Source: an uncultured Prochlorococcus sp.
Lineage (GTDB): Bacteria; Cyanobacteriota; Cyanobacteriia; PCC-6307; Cyanobiaceae
Assembly (NCBI GenBank): GCA_902629395.1
Contig: CACOQT010000008.1
Coordinates: forward strand, 1 to 36,036
Length of the DNA: 36,036 bases
Direction: 5' to 3'
The notes under the pieces are model-generated. The model saw only the letters and a program-made list of their open reading frames with translations, did not search any database and was not told the DNA's origin. The position numbers were made by a program, and so were the translations under genes. How positions within the stretch are numbered: the stretch's first letter is position 1; every line of letters starts with the position of its first letter. Shown in pieces: positions 1 to 7,525 of the stretch.

Positions 1-100
1 TATGGGAATCATATTGAGAGATCTTGGTAAGTTAGATGAAGCAGAATTATATACTCGCAAAGCGATTCAACTAAATCCTGGTTTAGCAGACGCTCATTAA
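1..100 (+). pseudogene. Upstream part of a TPR array ended by an in-frame TAA
   Basis: From base 2 the reading frame encodes a typical 34-residue TPR unit (GIILRDLGKL, then AIQLNPGLADAH) and stops at TAA 98-100. The same frame then continues as TPR units and runs into the sulfotransferase gene without another stop. Sister units have a sense codon at that place (CAT TTC AAT, CAT TCC AAT), and TPRs often have Tyr there, so TAC to TAA is the simplest change. The start of this reading frame lies left of the window. Either the original gene has been split by a nonsense mutation, or the upstream part is a separate TPR protein. Which is right cannot be decided from this window. Confidence 0.6.
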
Positions 101-508
101 AATCTAGGAAGCATATTACAAGATCTTGGCAAATTACAAGACGCAGAATATTTCTACCGCAACGCAATTGAAATCAATCCTGATTTAGCACAGGTGCATT
201 CCAATCTGGGAATCATATTGAGAGATCTTGGTAAGTTAAATGAAGCAGAATTATATACTCGCAAAGCAATTGAAATCAATCCTGATTTAGCAGAGGCACA
301 TTTCAATCTGGGAGGCATATTACAAGATCTTGGCAAATTAAAAGAAGCAGAAATTTCCTACCGCAAAGCAATTGAAATCAATCCTACTTACGCAGAGGCG
401 TATTCCAATCTGGGAATCATATTGAAAGATCTTGGCAAATTAAAAGAAGCAGAAATTTCCTACCGCAAAGCAATTGAAATCAATCCTGATTTTGCAAAAG
501 CATACTAT
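2..508 (+). repeat. Tandem 102-bp TPR-coding repeats with a 204-bp super-period
   Basis: Five 34-codon units follow one another in one frame: about 2-100, 101-202, 203-304, 305-406 and 407-508. Identity is high at DNA level. The stretch beginning near base 5 recurs almost base for base near 209, an offset of 204 bp, and another shared block at about 328-387 recurs at 430-489, an offset of 102 bp. Such similarity at silent positions suggests recent duplication or gene conversion rather than old, protein-level conservation. The array probably extends left of the window. Confidence 0.85.
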
Positions 509-1501
509 TTACTATCGTTAATTAAATATTCAGATGATAATAAGATATGGCAGTATAAACTTTTTTCTAGAAGTATCTTAAGTAACAAATCAAAAACAGA
601 ACAATTTGATATTTACTTCGCGAGAGCAAATATTCTTCATAACCAGAAAAATTACGAAGAAAGTTCTAAATTCCTACAATTAGCAAATCACCTTAAACTT
701 CATATTAACCCATCTCACACTGATAATTTAATCAATAAGTCAAAAGTATTACTAATTGAATCTGATAAAAAAGATAATAATCAAAAAGAAAAAGCAAATT
801 ACCCTCAGAGTATTTTTATTGTAGGAATGCCTAGAAGTGGTTCTACATTGTTGGAATCAATTCTTAGTATGAGGAATGATGTATATGATCTAGGTGAAAT
901 TAATATTCTAGAGGAATCATTCCTTGAGTGTAAGAAGTCTCAACAAGAGATAAATCTTGCTGAATTATATTGGGAGAAAGTAAATAATAAGACGGAATTG
1001 AAAATCACAACTAACAAATGGTTATACAACTACCAATATGCAGGTATTATCGCGAGTCAGATACCTAACGCCAAAATCATTCATAGTTTTCGCCATCCTT
1101 TAGATAATATTCTCTCAATTTATAGAGCACATTTTGCTAAAGGAAATCAATATTCCTCTTCCTTAGTTGATTCTACAAATGTTTATTTAGATCAGGACGA
1201 AATAATGAACGCATATAAGAATAGATTTAGATCAAAAATATACGACTTAAATTATGATTTATTAGTGAACGATCCTAAAAAAGAAATTCAATCTTTAATC
1301 TCTTGGTTAGGTTGGAATTGGGATGATACATATCTCTCACCTCATCTAAATCCACGCTCAGTTTCAACAGCAAGCAGTATTCAAGTTCGTTCCCCAATCA
1401 ATTCAAAATCTATTGGTGGATGGAGAAACTACAACGATATGCTGAAACCTGCAATTGAAATCCTTACTCAAACTGATAAATATCAAGACATAATCTCCTA
1501 A
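194..1501 (+). CDS. TPR-sulfotransferase fusion protein
   Basis: The N-terminal part (to about residue 105) is three TPR units, then comes a helical linker, and from about residue 203 a PAPS-dependent sulfotransferase domain. The domain shows the 5'-phosphosulfate loop GMPRSGSTLLES (from about residue 211) and a 3'-phosphate region HSFRHPLDNILSIYRAHF (around 298-315). Tyrosyl-protein sulfotransferase-like domains of this family move sulfate from PAPS to a protein or glycan, and the TPRs probably hold the acceptor. The acceptor is unknown. GTG 194 is the first possible start after the in-frame TAA at 98-100, but it sits at the end of a TPR unit with no visible ribosome binding site, so the true product may be longer (readthrough) or the gene may be broken. 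The catalytic domain itself is intact. Such fusions are common in variable regions of marine picocyanobacteria. Confidence 0.75.
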   Translation: MHSNLGIILRDLGKLNEAELYTRKAIEINPDLAEAHFNLGGILQDLGKLKEAEISYRKAIEINPTYAEAYSNLGIILKDLGKLKEAEISYRKAIEINPDFAKAYYLLSLIKYSDDNKIWQYKLFSRSILSNKSKTEQFDIYFARANILHNQKNYEESSKFLQLANHLKLHINPSHTDNLINKSKVLLIESDKKDNNQKEKANYPQSIFIVGMPRSGSTLLESILSMRNDVYDLGEINILEESFLECKKSQQEINLAELYWEKVNNKTELKITTNKWLYNYQYAGIIASQIPNAKIIHSFRHPLDNILSIYRAHFAKGNQYSSSLVDSTNVYLDQDEIMNAYKNRFRSKIYDLNYDLLVNDPKKEIQSLISWLGWNWDDTYLSPHLNPRSVSTASSIQVRSPINSKSIGGWRNYNDMLKPAIEILTQTDKYQDIIS

Positions 1502-1513
1502 AACGAACTTAGA

Positions 1514-1529
1514 AAACTTGGAAAAGTTT
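1514..1529 (+). terminator. Weak hairpin after the sulfotransferase gene
   Basis: AAACTT, loop GGAA, AAGTTT starts 13 bases after the stop codon. It is a 6-bp AT-rich stem with a GNRA-type tetraloop. There is no T-run after it, so at best it is a weak or processed 3' end. Confidence 0.25.
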
Positions 1530-1677
1530 GAAGAGCAAAATCCGACGACCTGCGCAGGGATGTATCAGTTATAGATTTCTTAAACGTAGAATTGACAACT
1601 TCCACAGAATAAAAATATTTAATTTGTAGAGAAAAACATCTTTCTACGATTTCTCCATGGAGACGGTAAAAATGTGC

Positions 1678-1760
1678 CACGTAAAACCCACGTAAAACTG
1701 ACACTTCAAAACCCTAGTTATATCCTCATCATACCTCTCACGTAAAACCTACGTAAAACC
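1678..1760. repeat. Four copies of ACGTAAAAC in two phased pairs
   Basis: The 9-mer ACGTAAAAC occurs at 1679-1687, 1690-1698, 1740-1748 and 1751-1759. Within each pair the copies are 11 bp apart, about one helical turn, and the pairs are 61 bp apart. The pair units (21 bp) differ at one base. Eleven-bp direct repeats are the usual form of sites bound by OmpR/PhoB-type response regulators, and iterons of recombinases or plasmids look similar. I know of no named regulator for this exact motif, and no adjacent gene starts here. Confidence 0.7.
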
Positions 1761-1798
1761 GTATAAATCAAGTTATCACTGGAAAGTAGACGTTTTTG

Positions 1799-3385
1799 CT
1801 ACTCCCATTCAATGGTCCCCGGAGGTTTACTTGTTATATCCAAAACAACTCTATTTACACCAGCTACTTCATTAACTATCCGGTTAGAAATTTTCTCTAA
1901 GACTTCATACGGCAGACGAGACCAATCGGCAGTCATTCCATCTTCACTTGAAACACAACGAACAACTATGGGCCATGCGTAAGTTCTTTGATCTCCCATT
2001 ACTCCGACTGAATAAACAGGCAACAATACAGCAAATGCTTGCCATATCTGGTTATACAAACCAGCATTATTCACCTCTTCTCTCACAATTAAATCTGCAT
2101 CCCTTAAACAATTAAGTTTTTCATGAGTAACCTCTCCTAAAATTCTTATAGCCAATCCTGGGCCTGGGAATGGATGTCTTCTAACAATCTCGTCCGGCAA
2201 CCCCAGTGACTTACCTACTTTTCTTACTTCATCTTTAAATAAACGTCTTAAAGGCTCTACCAATTTAAATTGTAAATCTTTTGGTAAGCCTCCTACGTTA
2301 TGATGACTTTTTATTTTTACTGCTATTCGTTCACCAGTTTTTGGATCGATATTCGTTCCAGAGCTTTCTATTACATCTGGATAAAGCGTACCTTGAGCTA
2401 AATAATCAAATGGCCCCAATCGAATACTCTCCTCCTCAAAAACCCTAATAAATTCTCTACCTATAATTTTACGCTTTTGCTCAGGATCAATGACTCCTTT
2501 TAGTTGCGAAATAAATCTTTCTCTAGCATTAATGTATTCAACATTAATTTGAAACTTTTCATTAAAAAAAGACATTAAAAATTCAGGTTCTCCTTTTCTC
2601 ATAAAACCTTGATCAATAAACATGCACGTCAACTGGGGTCCTATCGCTTTGTTTAATAAAAATGCCAAAGTTGATGAATCAACACCACCCGATAAAGCTA
2701 ATAAAACTTTTTTATCGCCTACCTGTTTTCGTACTTGAGAAACAGCCTCATCTATAAATAAATTTGTTGTCCAATCTGGCTCGCATGCACAAATATGATA
2801 CACAAAATTTCTTATTAAAACCATTCCCTGAGTGGAATGAACAACTTCGGGATGGAACTGAACTCCATAAAAATTCTTTTCGTGTAGAGCAATAGCTGCT
2901 TCTGAAGTATTAGAGGTATGAGCTAATCTGATAAATCCTTTGGGTAATTCCTGAACTGAATCCCCATGACTCATCCACATTGTTGACCCACTCGAAACAT
3001 TGGTTAATAAAGCCGTAGGATCATCAACCTCTAAAGGAGCCTTACCATATTCAGCTTTCCCAGTAGCAGGTTTTACTGTTCCTCCCAACTGATGAACCAT
3101 TAATTGCATTCCATAACAAACACCAAGTACTGGGATACCTAATTTAAAAATCTCTGGATCACAATATGGTGCACCTTCTTCATAAACTGATCCAGGTCCT
3201 CCACTTAAAATTATCCCTTTAGGTTGAAGAGAAAGTAATTCATCTGCAGGTGTTGTGTAACTCATAACAAGTGAGTAAACCTCCGTCTCTCGTATCCTAC
3301 GAGCAATTAATTCTGAGTATTGCGATCCAAAGTCGAGAATTACGATTGATGGATTGCGTTTTTCATCTGAAGTCATTGAAGCCAT
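1799..3385 (-). CDS. guaA: GMP synthase (glutamine-hydrolysing)
   Basis: Converts XMP to GMP with glutamine and ATP, the last step of guanylate synthesis in the cytoplasm. The 528 residues have the full bacterial layout. The class I glutamine amidotransferase domain has Cys90 in GVCYGMQLM and the His178/Glu180 pair in FHPE. The ATP-pyrophosphatase domain has the P-loop SGGVDSS (232-238). The C-terminal dimerisation domain ends in the typical KPPGTIEWE. The start is ATG 3385; a second ATG three codons in is equally possible. It is followed on the same strand, 5' side, by cbiD 69 bp away, so the two may be cotranscribed. Its 3' end faces the accessory-looking left flank. Confidence 0.97.
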   Translation of the reverse strand: MASMTSDEKRNPSIVILDFGSQYSELIARRIRETEVYSLVMSYTTPADELLSLQPKGIILSGGPGSVYEEGAPYCDPEIFKLGIPVLGVCYGMQLMVHQLGGTVKPATGKAEYGKAPLEVDDPTALLTNVSSGSTMWMSHGDSVQELPKGFIRLAHTSNTSEAAIALHEKNFYGVQFHPEVVHSTQGMVLIRNFVYHICACEPDWTTNLFIDEAVSQVRKQVGDKKVLLALSGGVDSSTLAFLLNKAIGPQLTCMFIDQGFMRKGEPEFLMSFFNEKFQINVEYINARERFISQLKGVIDPEQKRKIIGREFIRVFEEESIRLGPFDYLAQGTLYPDVIESSGTNIDPKTGERIAVKIKSHHNVGGLPKDLQFKLVEPLRRLFKDEVRKVGKSLGLPDEIVRRHPFPGPGLAIRILGEVTHEKLNCLRDADLIVREEVNNAGLYNQIWQAFAVLLPVYSVGVMGDQRTYAWPIVVRCVSSEDGMTADWSRLPYEVLEKISNRIVNEVAGVNRVVLDITSKPPGTIEWE

Positions 3386-3454
3386 TTCAATCTAATGAAT
3401 CCTTACAAAACATTCTTATTAAATAGATTAATTAAGAGCAGAGGAATGTGCCTA

Positions 3455-4597
3455 TCACTTAAGTGTTAACCCCAGAGAATTTATTTGTTTCATACCATCA
3501 AAACCAGCCCAGCGAATTTGCCTTTTTCGATCAAATAAAACTGCTCCGATTTCCATCGATGAGGTCAAATACCGATTCACATAACTATGACTTTTGATTT
3601 CAATTTCTTTTGCCATCCTCGCCCAAATCAAAGATACCGCCTTTGGATTAAGTTCTTGAAGAGTTAATAAAGCATCCTCGACCGATTTGGAATTACTAAT
3701 TAATTCAATCAAATCAAAAGATATACCCTCTCTCACTGCAAGTGACGTGAGAATTTCAAGTCTTCCATCGGCAAGATGATGATGCGTGTGAAAAATACCT
3801 CCAGAGAGTTTTATAAGTTTCCCGTGATAACCAAATAATAAAAGTTTCTCCACGCCATTTTCAGCGGCAGCGACAAGAAGAGGGCCCAACCAATTTCCCG
3901 TTTTAACAATTTTATTAACTGGAATACCATAATTCAATGCCAAATCCTTTCCATTTTCACCAATCACAAAAGTCAAATATCCATTAAAAGTTGATTGAGA
4001 ACAAATGCTCTGCAAAATCTCTTTACAATTTTTCAATTGATTAGGAGACGCACTAATTTGAGCCTCAGCCTGCGTTCCGATTAGAGACAATCCATCTACC
4101 ACTCCAAACGCCTCATTACTTGTCTTTAAAGCACGATCCTTACCTTCAGGTAAAACAATCTCTAGTTTGATTACACTTCCTTTAGGCAAAAGAGGGTAGA
4201 GGTTTATACATAACAAATCACGTGCAAACCTAGATATACATGGCTGACCAGATGATTTGAATTTGCCTACTCCATAACCAGCATGAAAATCAAGCCAATT
4301 TGGGAAGCCATGTTCACTTGTCTTTCGAGGTTGAGAACTTTCGTTAATAAACTGAATGTAAGCCCAAATTTCTAGCCCTTTCGTTAAGTCGAGAGGCAAT
4401 CCAGATTGACAATGGCTGACTGATAAAGATCTTTCACCATTATCAAGTAAAGCTGACGAACATATGGGAACACTTATAGATTTTTCTTTATTTGGTAGAT
4501 CAATGATCTCAGTATCTTTAAATTTACCTCCAAGAAGAATATTGGCTGCAGACTTTGCTGCAGCAGCTACCCAAACTGGAAGGGTAAATTCATTCAA
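3455..4597 (-). CDS. cbiD: Cobalt-precorrin-5B C1-methyltransferase
   Basis: CbiD acts in the anaerobic (early cobalt) route to the corrin ring and methylates C1 of cobalt-precorrin-5B with S-adenosylmethionine. The 380-residue length and family blocks fit: an N-terminal TLPVWVAAAAKSAA, the middle GLSLIGTQAE, and the C-terminal GYHGKLIKLSGGIFHTHHH (about residues 255-275), a conserved Gly/His-rich stretch. No ATG lies at the conserved N-terminus in frame; the first usable codon is TTG 4597, and an in-frame stop lies 12 codons further upstream. Marine picocyanobacteria make a pseudocobalamin, which fits this gene. It is divergent from the aminotransferase at 4677 across 79 bp. Confidence 0.93.
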   Translation of the reverse strand: MNEFTLPVWVAAAAKSAANILLGGKFKDTEIIDLPNKEKSISVPICSSALLDNGERSLSVSHCQSGLPLDLTKGLEIWAYIQFINESSQPRKTSEHGFPNWLDFHAGYGVGKFKSSGQPCISRFARDLLCINLYPLLPKGSVIKLEIVLPEGKDRALKTSNEAFGVVDGLSLIGTQAEAQISASPNQLKNCKEILQSICSQSTFNGYLTFVIGENGKDLALNYGIPVNKIVKTGNWLGPLLVAAAENGVEKLLLFGYHGKLIKLSGGIFHTHHHLADGRLEILTSLAVREGISFDLIELISNSKSVEDALLTLQELNPKAVSLIWARMAKEIEIKSHSYVNRYLTSSMEIGAVLFDRKRQIRWAGFDGMKQINSLGLTLK

Positions 4598-4676
4598 ATC
4601 ATTGGAAGAGCTGACGATAAAGGAAATTCCCTAAATAATTTTTTAAAATAATAATAATCAAGATTTAAATAAGTAA

Positions 4677-5831
4677 ATGCAAGACAAACTCAATCTAATG
4701 ATTCCAGGACCTACTCCGGTCCCAGAAAATGTTTTGAGTTCTATGAGCAGACATCCAATAGGACATAGAAGTAAAGATTTTCAAAAAATTGTGCAAGAAA
4801 CAACTAGTCAACTCAAATGGCTCCACCAAACAACGGCTGATGTTCTAACAATTACAGGGAGTGGTACAGCTGCAATGGAAGCAGGAATAATCAATACACT
4901 AAGCAAAGGTGACAAAGTCATATGTGGAGATAATGGAAAATTTGGTGAAAGATGGGTAAAAGTTGCAAGAGCATATGGACTAGAAGTGATAGTCGTAAAA
5001 GCTGAATGGGGACAACCTCTTGATCCAAATAAATTCAAGACAATTCTTGAAGATGATATTAATAAAACAATTAAGGCTGTAATTATAACTCACTCAGAAA
5101 CCTCAACGGGAGTAATTAATGATCTTAAAGCAATCAATAACGAAGTAAAAAAACATAGTGAAGCGATAATTATTGCTGACTGTGTAACAAGTCTTGGTGC
5201 ATCTAATATACAAATGGATGAATGGGGAATTGATGTAATAGCTTCAGGTTCTCAAAAAGGTTATATGATTCCACCTGGACTGAGTTTTGTTGCTATGAGT
5301 GAAAAAGCATGGGAAGCAAACCAGCAGTCAAATTTACCTAAGTTTTACTTAGATTTAAAACAATATTTGAAAACTGTTAATCAAAATAGCAATCCTTTTA
5401 CCCCTGCAATAAATTTATACTTTGCTCTGGAAGCATCGCTTACAATGATGCAAAAAGAAGGATTAAATAATATATTTGCTCGCCACGCTCGTCATCAAAA
5501 AGCAACACAAGAAGGGGTAAAAGCAATGGGTTTAAAATTATTTGCAGAACAAAGCTTTGGGAGTCCTGCCATTACAGCTGTAGAACCCGAAAATGTTGAT
5601 GCAGAAAACATAAGAAAAGCCATGAAAAGTGACTTCGACATACTTTTAGCTGGAGGTCAAGATCACTTAAAGGGTAAAATTTTTAGAATTGGTCATTTAG
5701 GGTTTGTTAATGATAGAGATATTATTAGTGTGATATCAGCTTTAGAAAGCACCCTTGATAAAATGGGAAAACTAAACGCTCCAATTGGTCAAGGTTTAGC
5801 CAAAACAATATCTGTATTAAATGAAGAATAA
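4677..5831 (+). CDS. Class V PLP aminotransferase (serine/alanine-glyoxylate type)
   Basis: A fold-type I PLP enzyme of 384 residues, close to the serine-pyruvate/alanine-glyoxylate aminotransferase group, often labelled 'soluble hydrogenase small subunit' in cyanobacteria for historical reasons. Visible are the N-terminal MIPGPTPVPENVL, the phosphate-binding TGSGTAAMEA (60-69), Asp168 in IADCVTSLG that should pair with the pyridine nitrogen, and Lys194 in SGSQKGY, the Schiff-base lysine. The likely role is transamination of glyoxylate with serine or alanine, which would serve photorespiratory glycolate disposal. The precise amino donor cannot be read from sequence. No signal peptide, so cytoplasmic. 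Start ATG 4677 matches the family N-terminus. Confidence 0.9.
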   Translation: MQDKLNLMIPGPTPVPENVLSSMSRHPIGHRSKDFQKIVQETTSQLKWLHQTTADVLTITGSGTAAMEAGIINTLSKGDKVICGDNGKFGERWVKVARAYGLEVIVVKAEWGQPLDPNKFKTILEDDINKTIKAVIITHSETSTGVINDLKAINNEVKKHSEAIIIADCVTSLGASNIQMDEWGIDVIASGSQKGYMIPPGLSFVAMSEKAWEANQQSNLPKFYLDLKQYLKTVNQNSNPFTPAINLYFALEASLTMMQKEGLNNIFARHARHQKATQEGVKAMGLKLFAEQSFGSPAITAVEPENVDAENIRKAMKSDFDILLAGGQDHLKGKIFRIGHLGFVNDRDIISVISALESTLDKMGKLNAPIGQGLAKTISVLNEE

Positions 5832-5881
5832 TGTTTGAGAAACGCTTGGGATAATTATCAACTGTTAATTAAATGAAGCAC

Positions 5882-6061
5882 TTAAGGGTAAACACCTAAA
5901 GCCATTATCTCTTCATCTAGTACTTGCAAAATTAATCCAGCAAAAGATCGAAAATCACATTCGTGAGCGTGCAGTGATGAATTTTTAAAAAAATAACCTG
6001 CTTGTTTTAAAAAAGCTATGTCTTTTCTTGTATTGCATTCATAATTAAATTGTAAATACAC
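5882..6061 (-). CDS. Small hypothetical protein, 59 aa
   Basis: A frame open for 59 codons runs from GTG 6061 to TAA 5882, in a stretch that otherwise looks empty. The product begins MYLQFNYECNTRKDIAFLKQ, contains HAHECDFRSFAGLILQVLDE and ends IMALGVYP. The composition is that of a folded protein (mixed charged and hydrophobic, one helix-like stretch at about 41-56, two Cys, two His) and not of random AT-rich translation, which would be rich in Ile, Asn and Lys. No ATG is available; upstream of GTG there are five sense codons and then a stop. I do not recognise the family. It is convergent with the aminotransferase gene (50 bp) and divergent from the secreted protein gene at 6275. Confidence 0.5.
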   Translation of the reverse strand: MYLQFNYECNTRKDIAFLKQAGYFFKNSSLHAHECDFRSFAGLILQVLDEEIMALGVYP

Positions 6062-6274
6062 TTTTTTATCACTGTATTAAAAGAAAGATAATTTATTTAT
6101 GTGAGATAAATTAATGATATTAAAGTTAAAATTTAATTAACAATTTTTATAAATAAGATCTTTATAAGCCTAAATTGCACAAGTTCGATAATAAAAATGA
6201 AACACCAATACAAACTAAAGCTAGACAGAAGAAAAAAAAATAGATAATTTAAAATTAATAATTCTCTAAAAATC
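6062..6274. other. AT-rich divergent spacer
   Basis: This separates the 59-aa ORF (minus) from the secreted protein gene (plus). It is extremely AT-rich with several A- and T-runs, so -10-like hexamers occur by chance and I do not name one. Both promoters probably lie here. A minus-strand frame at 6133-6411 crosses it but I reject that frame as a gene. Confidence 0.4.
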
Positions 6275-6697
6275 ATGCCAATTGGGATAAAACGAAACTT
6301 CTTACCAATCTCAATAATTTGTTTATTGTGCAGTTCTACTTTAGGATTAAAAATTAATGCAGCAGTAACAAACGGTGCAGATATATATTGCTTTATGAGG
6401 AATGGCGGCAATACGCATGAACCTAGCTGGGAAGCAGCATATCAATTCATAAAAAATAAAAAACAAGGTTTATTCAAGACCTCTCCAAAACAAGCTGCTT
6501 CATTAATTGTTGAAGAGGTAGTTCAAGATCCAACTAAATATGAAGATTGCATTAATTATTTAGGCGATCTTTATACTGGCAACTCAAGCACAACAGTATT
6601 TAGTGAACAAAAAGAATTAGAGAAGGAAACAAATTCATTATCCGAAACAAATGAAAAAACTCCTAAAGGCAAATATATTGATCGTTATGATTATTAA
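6275..6697 (+). CDS. Putative secreted small protein, 140 aa
   Basis: The N-terminus is a good Sec signal peptide: positive residues at 6-7, a hydrophobic core at about 9-24 and an Ala-rich end around residues 29-30. The mature part carries ADIYCFMRNGGNTHEPSWEA, a helical middle (KTSPKQAASLIVEEVVQDP) and YEDCINYLGDLY. Cys39 and Cys92 could form a disulfide outside the cytoplasm. The last 35 residues are polar and low in complexity. I remember similar proteins across Prochlorococcus and Synechococcus as conserved hypotheticals (a DUF, possibly DUF6554, not certain). Function unknown. ATG 6275 is chosen because it gives the complete signal peptide. Confidence 0.8.
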   Translation: MPIGIKRNFLPISIICLLCSSTLGLKINAAVTNGADIYCFMRNGGNTHEPSWEAAYQFIKNKKQGLFKTSPKQAASLIVEEVVQDPTKYEDCINYLGDLYTGNSSTTVFSEQKELEKETNSLSETNEKTPKGKYIDRYDY

Positions 6698-6840
6698 ACA
6701 ATTTAAATTTACGTAAACAACCGTTTAGAAATAAGTCGAAGTCAAATAAAGAATAAACATTATAAAATCTAGATAAGCATTTTTCGATACATTGACTTAT
6801 CATCCTCTCAAGGCAAAATTCAATTAGTTAAGCAACACGT

Positions 6841-7251
6841 ATGCACAATAGGGACGCGGTTTTCTTAGAGGATCTGTGCCCAAAGCTACGTGACCGAAGA
6901 TGGCGCAAATCATTACATGCATACACTGGTAAAAGCTGCATTTATTGTGGGGGGAATTCAGAGTCGATTGATCACGTCTTGCCACGAAGTAAAGGTGGAT
7001 TAAGCATCACTGAAAATTGTGTACCTGCATGCCTATCGTGCAATGGGAGCAAAACAGACAACGATGCTTTCGAATGGTACAGAAAACAGCGTTTTTACGA
7101 CCCAAGACGTTCTATGGCTATTCGTGCATGGACGGAGGGAGACATACGTTTAGCTTTAAGACTTCTTAAATGGGCAAACCCTAAAGAGAACAAAAAAATT
7201 GATACCTCAAAATCTCAATTAAATAAAGATTTCTCTTGGCAAGCAGCCTAA
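6841..7251 (+). CDS. HNH endonuclease family protein
   Basis: A single-domain HNH protein of 136 residues. Zinc-ribbon cysteines C33-x2-C36 and C64-x2-C67 flank the ββα-metal core with Asp44-His45, Asn59 and Asn68/Lys71 (CNGSKTD). This is the arrangement of free-standing HNH nucleases such as those in phages and restriction systems. The 60-residue tail is basic and rich in Arg and Trp. No partner methylase, recombinase or toxin gene is next to it, and the gene sits in an otherwise core gene order, so a housekeeping nuclease or RNA/DNA-binding role is more likely than a mobile element. It is convergent with the 82-aa protein gene at 10 bp. Confidence 0.88.
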   Translation: MHNRDAVFLEDLCPKLRDRRWRKSLHAYTGKSCIYCGGNSESIDHVLPRSKGGLSITENCVPACLSCNGSKTDNDAFEWYRKQRFYDPRRSMAIRAWTEGDIRLALRLLKWANPKENKKIDTSKSQLNKDFSWQAA

Positions 7252-7261
7252 TCTTCTGTTA

Positions 7262-7510
7262 CTACCAGACTTGACAAGCTGTTGAAGAATTATATTTTTC
7301 ACATATAGACGCTACTTCAGCAGGTCTTTCAGTTACAACAATGATACAAAGAAGAAAAAAAATTGACGCAAGCAAAGGTTTTATCAAATTTTGATTTTTC
7401 TTTTGCAAAGATAATCTTTTATGGTTATTTAACTTACGATCACTATCAAGACTCAAGGATCCCGCACTAGGCTTTAAAAAAGAAGCAATCATTTCTAAAA
7501 AAATCAACAT
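7262..7510 (-). CDS. Small single-helix membrane protein, 82 aa
   Basis: A basic N-terminal half (about 25-42, many Lys/Arg/His) precedes one hydrophobic segment at about 43-60 and a short tail with two cysteines (Cys70, Cys79) ending ACQVW. By the positive-inside rule the N-terminus is cytoplasmic and the tail faces the periplasm or lumen, where the cysteines could pair. The protein-like C-terminus and lack of a better frame on the other strand support a real gene. ATG 7510 is used; ATG at 7492 (residue 7) is also possible. It is divergent from the SDR-like gene at 7526 by 15 bp. Function unknown. Confidence 0.65.
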   Translation of the reverse strand: MLIFLEMIASFLKPSAGSLSLDSDRKLNNHKRLSLQKKNQNLIKPLLASIFFLLCIIVVTERPAEVASICEKYNSSTACQVW

Positions 7511-7525
7511 AATACATTTGTACTA

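Larger units (their letters stand above)
1502..1798. other. Gene-poor spacer between the sulfotransferase gene and guaA
   Basis: This is the largest stretch without a convincing gene. Both strands hold only short open frames with no recognisable protein pattern, including a 68-codon minus-strand frame at 1498-1704 that I reject. It contains a weak hairpin at 1514-1529 and four copies of a 9-bp motif at 1679-1759. It lies directly downstream of the 3' end of guaA, a known integration site for genomic islands in other bacteria, but I see no integrase gene and no duplicated guaA end in this window. Confidence 0.6.

Noticed and set aside
1626-1647. Imperfect hairpin GTAGAGAAA / TTTCTAC
   Set aside because: About 7 bp including a wobble pair, with no T-run and no gene end nearby; likely chance in AT-rich DNA.
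1498-1704. 68-codon minus-strand frame between the sulfotransferase gene and guaA
   Set aside because: The product has no protein-like pattern, and the frame overlaps two of the direct-repeat copies. Repeats and chance explain it better than a gene.
4598-4676. Possible cobalamin riboswitch between cbiD and the aminotransferase gene
   Set aside because: The spacer is only 79 bp and has no B12-box-like sequence; too short for that element.
6133-6411. 92-codon minus-strand frame opposite the secreted protein gene
   Set aside because: It is a Phe/Ile-rich shadow of AT-rich DNA. The plus-strand frame has a signal peptide and a sensible composition.
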